NCBI GenBank assembly: GCA_028551475.1
Contig: CM052360.1
Location: forward strand, 2,840,501-2,904,500
From: Casuarina equisetifolia
Taxonomy: Eukaryota > Streptophyta > Magnoliopsida > Fagales > Casuarinaceae
DNA length: 64,000 nucleotides
Direction of reading: 5' to 3'
Shown: piece by piece, positions 55,731 through 64,000 of the stretch
Position numbering within the stretch: the stretch's first letter is position 1
Layout of the letters: each line of letters opens with the position of its first letter
Program-made: the position numbers and the translations under genes
Notes under the pieces: model-generated
Databases searched by the model: none
Seen by the model: only the letters and a program-made list of their open reading frames with translations
What the model was told of the DNA's origin: nothing

Positions 55731-58700
55731 CAGTGATCTGGGATGGAGACCTTGCTAGCCATCTAACTGCTGAATCTTATTCATGCGGATTATTCTAGGG
55801 TTTCATTGGAATCCACAAGGAGAACATGCGATTGATTGAAAAGAAGACTTTAGAATGTACTTGAAGGGAGTAAGCAAACGATAATGACTTTCCAACTTTG
55901 CTCGTTCCATTGAATTGTTCAACAAGTCTATCTCTTTTGGTCTCTTTTAGCATCCTTTGCATCACCAAATTTTATTGGTTTTGTAGTCTCCCTCCTTTGC
56001 TGGTAATCTATGTTCATTGCTGGCTGTGCTTGGAAACTTTGAATTATTGAAGTATCATGTCTTACGTTACTAATATTTTAGTTTGGTATCTTCTTATATA
56101 AGAAGGTATTTCATTCTCTTAATGGCCAATCTTAACATTGTTTCAGAATTAATGGTTAAGTGCAAGTGTCCCCATATATCCTACATTGTGCCCTCATGAT
56201 CGGTCTATTGAATAGTATGCAACTCACATTACTTAGACTTTGATATGATAAGTTATATATATAAACAGATCATTCTTAACATTTAATCCTTTTCCATCAC
56301 CAAATTTTCAATGAAGAAGGTAGATTATTCTTAACATTATATCAAAATTTAGGTGTAAGTATAATATCTCGTCATTTATAATTAGATATATGTTATTCTT
56401 TCACACTCAAGGCAAGTAAATATGTTAAAAGCAATGTGCACCTAACATTGTTAATATATTGATATGATATCTTTATCTTATATACAGGAGTACTGTCCTT
56501 TGTTAACAACTGGTTTTAAGGAAGGTAACGGACTTTCATTCTTATCCGAATACTCCAGTAGTACTTAAACAGATTATTATTGCTTCTTACCTAATAGATG
56601 GAAGTAAGTTTTTTCATAGGCAGCTGGAATTGTTGCTACACTTTTTCTCCGACACTGTTGTCGGCAACACAGTAATTGGCCATTTGATCAGTTTCTTGGT
56701 GCTTCTGGATTATGGTGGCCGACACCATTTAAAGCTTATATCTTATTGGTTTCCTTTGGCACATTATGAACCGATTATTCTCGTGAACTGTGTTGATTAG
56801 GTTGTGTTTTAACAACAAATTCTCATTCTCATCTAGTTCCTTCCCACGAAGGATGTACTCGATGAGGTTTGGCCAACGCATTTACTTTTTGACAGGTCCC
56901 ATGACAAAGTGGTAGATCCCTGTTCTTAAAAGTGATACATGTCTTTGCGCTGGAACGCTCCAGATGGGTCCATTCTACATGCTTGTCCCTAGGCACCGGC
57001 TCTCAATGGTACTAGAATTGCGGAACAAAATCTGGCCACGTCTCTGCATGTAAAACTCTTTCCAACTTTAAGAATATCAGGACCAACTGAGCATATGTCG
57101 GTAACTCATGCCTTTTCAGTGGTTGCCTTCCAAGACGACTCATAAATCAAACATGAAATCTCGTAGTTATTAAAGTTGCCTAAGCTTATTATTGTACATG
57201 TGCAACTCTAGAAGGCACAGGTTATCTGGTTAAACTTTTTATGGGCAAAAAGGAAAAAAGCAGGAAGATTTGCTTCCTTTAACTCACGGAGGCATTTATT
57301 GGGTTGGATCACAAAGAATGTTGCCATGTCCGCTGCAGCGATAAGGTTTGCCCATGCTGTGCATGAGCAGTCTGGTTGGTTACTGCCAATTTAGGCCTCA
57401 AAGTTTGTTTAGAAGGAACAACTGAAATGATGTGTTTCATTTTGGAGAAAACAATCATTGTGCTTTAGCAGTCTAAGTAGCTCGGTACTGTGTCAGTCAT
57501 GAGACATATATTTTTGGGAATTTTACTGCAAACTTGTTTGCAGTAGGGCAGTTTTCAGGCAAAAAGTGGCTGGCAATAACAGTGACATTCGATGTTAAAG
57601 AGTTTCTTCCTTTTTAACGTGCCTTTTAACACATTTTGAGCCTCCCATGGACCTGACGTCTCGTAGTTGGCAAATGAATGATACCCCAATCACCCTGCTT
57701 CGGTTCCCAAGGCTACCTTCCTTCCCATCCCATCCCATCCTGGTTTTCATACCTAAACGAAGTGCCTACTATAAGCAAGCCTCTGCCATCTGAGTTGTTA
57801 ATGAAGAAGAGATATGAGCAACAAGTTTCAAATGTTCCTGACCTCTTTCGTGCGTAAAGGGTCCCTATTGCAGCGGGCATCCAGTCTTCGAGAGTATTCG
57901 TCAGGTGGGCTCATTTGGGTCCCTGTCACTTGGGGCTAATGGGCTATTTGCCATCTAAGCTTCTGGGGCAGAAAGACATATGGGAAGAGACCTGATGAAC
58001 ACAAATCAGCCCAAAGTTTAGTCAGGCCCAACTATTTCTTCCCATGTCACCTTGATGAGTCCAAGCTAGCAAAAAGAGATGTAAATGCAATTGGCATTGG
58101 TCCTTGGGCTATTACTTACTGAAAATAAGTCTAAAAAATTCTTGATGTTTTGCTATTTTAGAGCTTAGTCAAAGACCACTAAATTTATGTTGTCCACCAG
58201 CTAATTCAAATAGTGAGCTAATGTAGACTCTGATTATAAGGCCTGTGACTCAACATCTTACTTGTGTGCGTTATAATAAAAATTAAACAAAAAAGACCAA
58301 TAAATATATGTTTAAATATCATTTAATTATTATACTTTTTTCACATGAGAATTGTTTTAAACACTAGTTCCCATAATTATTAAGAGTCAATTTTTGAGTT
58401 AAACAATGAATCTCTTAATATAATATTAGAGATAAAATATATCTTACACTATGATTGTAATAGTATGATAAGTTGACTATCATAATGAAATGACATATTA
58501 AATTATAAACAATAATTTTTTACATTACCAAATAATATATTGAAATTTTTACTTATGTAATAATGAGTCTCTCAATTTTTTCAATTTTAAGTCAAATAAT
58601 AAACCTATTAATGACAAATCCTCTTTCCCTTCTCACCCCTTCACCTCCACGTTTTTGGTATGTGTCTAGAAGGAATTGAGGGAAACCTGCCTTAATCATG

Positions 58701-59533
58701 TAAAAAGACCCTCGAACCAGTCCTCCTACACTCTTCCCAGCACGACCTCCCCAACAAACACCTAATAATAACAAATACAAAGGAACTGTAGTAAATTAAG
58801 AAAAGGTGCAAAGGGTTGCTATCTTCTTTGTTTTATACTTTTCAAAAAAAGTACTATTTTATTCCAATGTACACTATTTGAATTAAAAAAGTTAAAAATG
58901 GGATGGTTCTGTACATCCTAAGTTCAACTGACAACCGTTACAAAAGCACGACACAAAATTAAAAAACAATGGGATGGTTCAATGGAAGCTTTCCAAACAG
59001 CCCACAGAAGAGCCAAACTGGGACCTCCCATTCTCAACCTTGACGCTTTATCTTTAGCCACTGACACCCCATCTCCCATATCAATCTCCCCACGACGGCT
59101 GCTCCGTCTTGTTCAGAGCTGCTAATGGAAGCACGGAGGGGATTATTGGAGTCAAGAAGTCGAAGTTCTTGATCCGCTTGTCTTAAAGTCTAATAACACA
59201 TGGTCACGCCCATTTTATACTCTATCCTCTGTTTCTGGACTTGTATCCGGATCCAGGGGTATTTTGGTCAATAAGTATTCCCGGACCCCAGAATTGCTCC
59301 AAAGTCTTCCCTCTAAACTTCCGAGTCCCACAAAAACCTTCGTTCCTAAGCTCTCTGTCTCTCACGCAAGAAACTTCGTTTTCAATCACTGTAATACCAA
59401 CCGATCCAGCCTTATGAGCCTCATCTCTCTCACCCGTAATGTCATTCAGACTGTTTAATTGCGACTCGGAGATCCTCTGGTTCGGCATCTGATCGGAGTC
59501 GACGTGGTGATACTTGCTGATTTTTGAGTTCGA
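55731..59533. other. Intergenic region between HSF copy 2 and dymeclin
   Basis: No exon or mobile element was recognised. The middle (58,230-58,600) is very AT-rich. A short CCCAT repeat (four or so units) lies at about 57,725. Frames such as 58,592-58,780 (minus) are without content. Confidence 0.5.
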
Positions 59534-62500
59534 ATGGGGACCGTACCTTCCACGCCGCGTAGGAGTGGTGATGGTGGTTGGCCACAGGAGACGGCGGATT
59601 ACCTGATCGGAACCTTTGTCCGTGGGAAATCTTATCCTATTTCCTCTGATTTCTGGCAGAAACTCCTTGAGCTTCCTCCCAACCTTCACTGGCCCTCGCA
59701 CCGTGTTCGCGGGGCTTGCGAGCTCTTTGGTAAACGAATTAACTATTAGCTTCTGTCGTAATCATTATTAATTTCCATTTCATAGCGGTTTCCGCTATTT
59801 GAGTTAGGTTGTTTAGAGTTCGAACGCGGGCGAACTCTACATGTAATTCGAAGTTTCTTGGCATGATTAGATATTTAAGTGTCAATGTGAGTGCAATGAT
59901 CAAGTTGTGGATCTAGAAGTTTAGATACTCAAATTTTCTCATAAAATGATAAATTCTTGTGCCATTCTCGAGCTTGATTAATTTGTTCTGTTGTTTGTGT
60001 TTTATTGTTTCTTCTGGTTCTCTGCCTATTGTCCAGCCGAAAATAACCAACATACTAGGCATCTTGCGAAGATTTTGATCCACCTTTCACGGTGTTTACA
60101 AGAGTGTGTTTCGGCTTCCGCCGTTCCGTCCAATGTTTATGAAAAGGCTGTGAATGCCGTCTACATTTCATCCGTTTTCTTGAAGCACTTGATCGAAAAT
60201 GCCAAAAGCAATGACATTGAAGAGTTGTATCTCTCCCTAGATGAAAAGGAACCGATACCAAAGGATTTTATCCAAGGTAATTGAATTGTAATTGATTTGC
60301 AGTTTTCAGTGAAGAAGATAATTATGTAGTGGTCTTCCTAAGAGTGGTTATATTACACGTTGAAGGTGCAACAGTTCTAGTGTTTTATCTTGACCCTTAC
60401 CTTGTATATTTTTAGCTGCTTGTTTGATGGCTATTTTTTCTAGCCTTTTTGTTAAAAATGCATTGTGGGCTTCAAATTAATGCTTTGTCATAATTCTTTT
60501 TTATATGCAGAGGAAAACATCGAGAATCTGGTTGTGCGCAGTGCGCTTAACTTTATCAGCACAGTGGATGTGAGGTACATGTTAAACTAGTCTTTTGATT
60601 TTTAAGCGTTTGGAATTACATATTCTAGTCTCTAATTGTTTGTTTGTGTCTTATCAAGTCCCCAAACATACCTCCTACATTTGGAGCTGCTTAATTTCAT
60701 GTTGATTGCAATGTCAACTCAGCTTCGTTGTGGCCCATCTCCAGGACCAAAAGATGTGAACCCATTTATTGATGCAGCAATGGTTCAGGTTACAAGACTT
60801 TTAGCTTTAGTAGTTCACTTCAAAATCTCTGAATTTCCAATAAATTGCTGTTGTCTAATATTGCTACTGCTATTTTCAGGATAGCTCCGTGGTTACTTTG
60901 GTTGTGCGAAAACTGCTGGTCAATTACATCTCACAACATAGCATGTCCTTCAAAAGTGCTAATTATTCCATATTTTATGAAGGGAGTCAACCTAGTGTTC
61001 TTCAGAGAGTTGGTTCTGCAGCTGGTATGGTGGTTTCTTTGATGCTCGTATTCTTTCTATTTTTCTCCATTGAGCTTTATGTGGGATTGTGAGTCATAAG
61101 AATCAAATAGCATTGTCTTATCCTATGTCTTCCTTCAAATGTCCCAAGCTCTCATAATGTTTCTTTAGACTATTATCACATGATTCTCACAATGCAAGAT
61201 GATATATTTTAGTCAATTTCCAACGCTACCATCATTGACTGAAGCTCCTTTGGACTCTGTATTCTCTTTCCTTGCAGCAAATTTTGTCTTATTGCCATTG
61301 AGTTTTTTGGGAAGTTCAAGAGGTGAAGGCTCAAGAAGTCCATTGACCGACTGCAGTCTCCTTGTGCTTCTTGTTCTCATTCATTATCATAAATGTGTTG
61401 TGAGCAGTGAGTCCAGTACAGAGAGTTCTGTTGATATTGCTATGACAGACTCTCTTCTGAAAGAAAATACATATTTTTCAGACAACCCTTACTGCAAGGC
61501 TCTGGAAAATGCCACAGATTATGAATGTATGATGTTAGATCTCATTTTTATTTTTTCTTTTTCAATCACCTAGACTGTCTTTAGTAAGTCTGTGCTCTTC
61601 TTGCAGTTGACCGTATAGATGTTGAGGGGAGTGCCCATAGTGGTCCGGTTGTGAGGTTACCTTTTGCTTCTCTGTTCAATACCCTGGGCATGTGAGTGTC
61701 TATTTTCCTTCTATATCTTTGTTTTTAGAGTTTAGACTTATTACTGGTGTTTGATAATATGAGAGTAGTCTGATTTTATCTGTGCTAGGATGTTTTTTGG
61801 GTTGAAATTGGGTATCACTTTCCAGTATATGGATTTGATTTGTTTTCTGTATGTATCTAGATGGTATAGCATTTGGTATGATAAGGACTTAAAATCACAT
61901 TTGAATGGAGTTTACGTGTTGCGTGTACCATTTGCATCTATCAGAGGAACTTACTGAACTGGTTTCTCAGAGGTGCACCTGGTGGATTTTGAACTGATAA
62001 CTTACCTTTGAGCCCCTGCTTGTGGTGGAGGTGCCACTTGAGCTAAAGCCTGTTACCAATGGTAAAGAAACTCAAAAAATAAAAAAATAAAGAAAAAGCC
62101 ATCGCTGAGCCTTGCCCTGATAAGAAGTGGGATTACTTTATTGGGGGCCGGGGGGGGGGGGGGGATCTTAATTCTCATGGAGTACGGAAAAATATGGATC
62201 ATAGTCTAGCTGCTTTATTGCTTGGAGTACTTACATTTTGAGGCCCACAGCAATGAGACCTGGAGCTACTTGGTACTTGGGACAAGCAATTATTCTTGTA
62301 ATGAAAAATGTTTCTAACTCATAAGGGTGTGAATTTTATTATGCGAGTTATCTGATTGTGAACTTCATTACATTTTGTTTTGTAGATTTTCCAAAAGTAT
62401 AGGCTTGCTTCTAGTTTCCCTGCTTTGTAAATGGAATCAAAGATTACCAGATTGTTAATAATTCAGTTCATGCATCGGCTTTCTCTTTACCCCTCATTTC

Positions 62501-63225
62501 GTATTTGAGTGATCCATATCGGTTCTGTTTCTGCAGGTGCTTGGCTGATGAAGCTGCTGTTCTATTGCTTTATTCTTTGCTGCAGGGGAATTCTGACTTT
62601 TTGGAATATGTTTTAGTGCGAACTGATATGGATACATTGGTATGAAACAGCACTTTAAGATTTTTAAGAGATAAGATGATATATATTTACTATGTAAAGT
62701 CGGTGCAAAGATTTTCTAACCAAAAACTGTGGGTGATATCAGTCTCTTAAAATATGATTACAACAGATATATCATACATGTAATTAGCTCACCTCAAGTT
62801 CAATTAAGTTGTCAGATTGTTTTAATCAAAGCAAGCTGGTGTCTGATGATTACTTCTGATGTGACATTGCTTCAGCAAAGTGTGGTTCTGATCTATTTTG
62901 CTTTGAAATTAACAGTTGATGCCCATTTTGGAAGCTCTTTATAATGCACCTAGGAGGACAGCTAATCAAATCTACATGTTGTTGATTATACTTCTGATAC
63001 TAAGTCAGGATTCTTCATTTAGTGCTGGCATTCATAAGCTGGTAAGCATAGCATCTATTTTCGTTTGGCTTCCCAATTAGGATGGAATTTTAATTTAGAT
63101 TGGGCGGACAGATCCTGCCTGGTGTTCCGTGGTACAAAGAACGCCTGCTTCACCAGACATCTCTTGGTTCCCTGATGGTCATTATTCTGATAAGGACTGT
63201 GCAATATAATCTGTCTAAGTTGCGG
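59534..63225 (+). CDS. Dymeclin, 3' partial
   Basis: Ten exons fit in frame: 59534-59729, 60037-60276, 60511-60574, 60659-60788, 60880-61024, 61278-61526, 61607-61691, 62537-62639, 62916-63041 and 63112-63225, giving the first 484 residues of a protein usually around 700 long. Dymeclin is a Golgi-associated peripheral protein, known in man from Dyggve-Melchior-Clausen syndrome, with a role in Golgi organisation and secretion; the plant function is little known. Recognisable parts are the N-terminal [15 protein letters not shown], the [16 protein letters not shown] segment, the [14 protein letters not shown] segment and the [18 protein letters not shown] block. The protein is largely helical, and some helices are strongly hydrophobic ([15 protein letters not shown]). 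The last 775 bases of the window are intron; the 3' exons lie outside. Confidence 0.9.
62143..62164. repeat. G-rich tract in dymeclin intron 7
   Basis: Five G, two C, then an unbroken run of 15 G on the sense strand. It is the third long G or C run of the window. Confidence 0.85.
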
Positions 63226-64000
63226 GTGAGTCTTTAACGATTCTTGTTGCTCTTCTGCTTTTGTTCGATATTTATGTTGTGTTTGCCCTGTACGGAGTGT
63301 TACATAGCAGTTTATGTCTTTTATTTCAAGTGAATTCACTTTTGTGAAAATCCTTTCTGAACACTTCGCAATTCAAGGTGAATGGAGAGATCTGAAGACA
63401 AAATTTATTTACTTTATCCTGTAGAAGTATTCTTTTGGGTGGGTACTTCATTGTCAAATACCTATTTGGTATTGAACTTGTGACCTTACCCCCGTCCATT
63501 TTTCTATGGTGAGAATAGTTGTTTGATCTGGAGGATGACGTTATACTAATGTAAGCAAGCTTAAATCAATTCTAACCATGTTGTTAAGGATGAAAAATGT
63601 AAACCTCAATCTTATCCTTTTGCAAATCCCCGACCGAAAAGCCCCAAATCTTGGTTGGATTTTTGTAAATTATTCATACCTTCTCCTAACAAGATTAGGT
63701 GTGTACAGAACCTTTTCAGGGGTTTCCGATTAGATGAGTAATTCAATTAACTGCATTGTTTGGGTTCATTGAAATGGGAGTGTATATATGCAGCAATATA
63801 TCCTTACTCTACATAGAAGATGTTAAGGCAATGTAAGAACTATCCAGTCTAACTGGAAATAGGTTTGTATTTTTGGCTCTGAAGCCTATCCTACACCATC
63901 CAAGCATCCATCCCACCCCTCGAACTCTTATTAGATAATGTTTTGGACTAAATGGCGTCCCCATTCACAGCTATGCATGGAGGGTTAGTTTAAGGGTACG
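63226..64000 (+). other. Dymeclin intron, continuing past the window
   Basis: A clear GTGAGT donor follows exon 10. No stretch in the remaining bases resembles the next part of dymeclin (expected to continue with a conserved Leu-rich segment), so I read it as intron. Confidence 0.6.

Overview
This is nuclear DNA of a flowering plant, almost certainly a eudicot with slowly evolving gene order. The genes are split by GT-AG introns into exons that join in frame, intergenic DNA is AT-rich, and LTR retrotransposons are present. There are no prokaryotic features. I could not name the species.

Layout: (1) 0.56-2.13 kb, + strand, 3' part of a FORKED-like/VAN3-binding protein gene. (2) 3.6-7.9 kb, - strand, a tandem array of LIFEGUARD (BAX inhibitor-1 family) copies: one intact, one frameshifted, one reduced to promoter plus exon 1. 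(3) 8.78-10.8 kb, + strand, chlorophyllase. (4) 10.8-16.4 kb, no gene I can support. (5) 16.5-16.95 kb, - strand, an EPFL secreted cysteine-rich peptide. (6) 19.6-24.5 kb, + strand, PEAPOD (TIFY4) with nine exons. (7) 25.6-32.7 kb, two acireductone dioxygenase genes (ARD-1, ARD-2) and a relic last exon between them. (8) 35.2-36.6 kb and 54.2-55.7 kb, two copies of a class A heat stress factor (HsfA6-like). (9) 37.4-52.2 kb, a retrotransposon nest between the two HSF copies. (10) 59.5-64 kb, + strand, 5' part of a dymeclin gene running off the window.

Two large-scale observations organise the window. First, the series FORKED-like, LIFEGUARD, chlorophyllase, EPFL, PEAPOD, ARD, HsfA6 looks like the unfractionated form of a block that, from memory, is scattered in Arabidopsis over chromosome 4 (At4g14710-14740), chromosome 3 (At3g22810-22830 and At3g63300-63310) and chromosome 5 (At5g43840-43870). 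Second, a segment of about 4.5 kb holding the 3' end of ARD-2 plus the HSF gene was duplicated in tandem, with a junction near 36,638. The second copy was later split by two LTR-element insertions, one of about 3.07 kb and one of about 11.57 kb. Removing these two leaves about 4.45 kb, close to the size of the first copy.

Functional themes are leaf and organ growth (EPFL and PEAPOD, divergently arranged), stress and cell-death control (LIFEGUARD, HSF), chlorophyll breakdown, methionine salvage (ARD) and vein patterning/auxin transport (FORKED-like). These genes are monocistronic, and I see no sign of an operon or a defence system. Exon limits come from splice-site consensus, reading-frame continuity and comparison of paralogues inside the window. 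Family names rest on recalled family motifs, not on a search.
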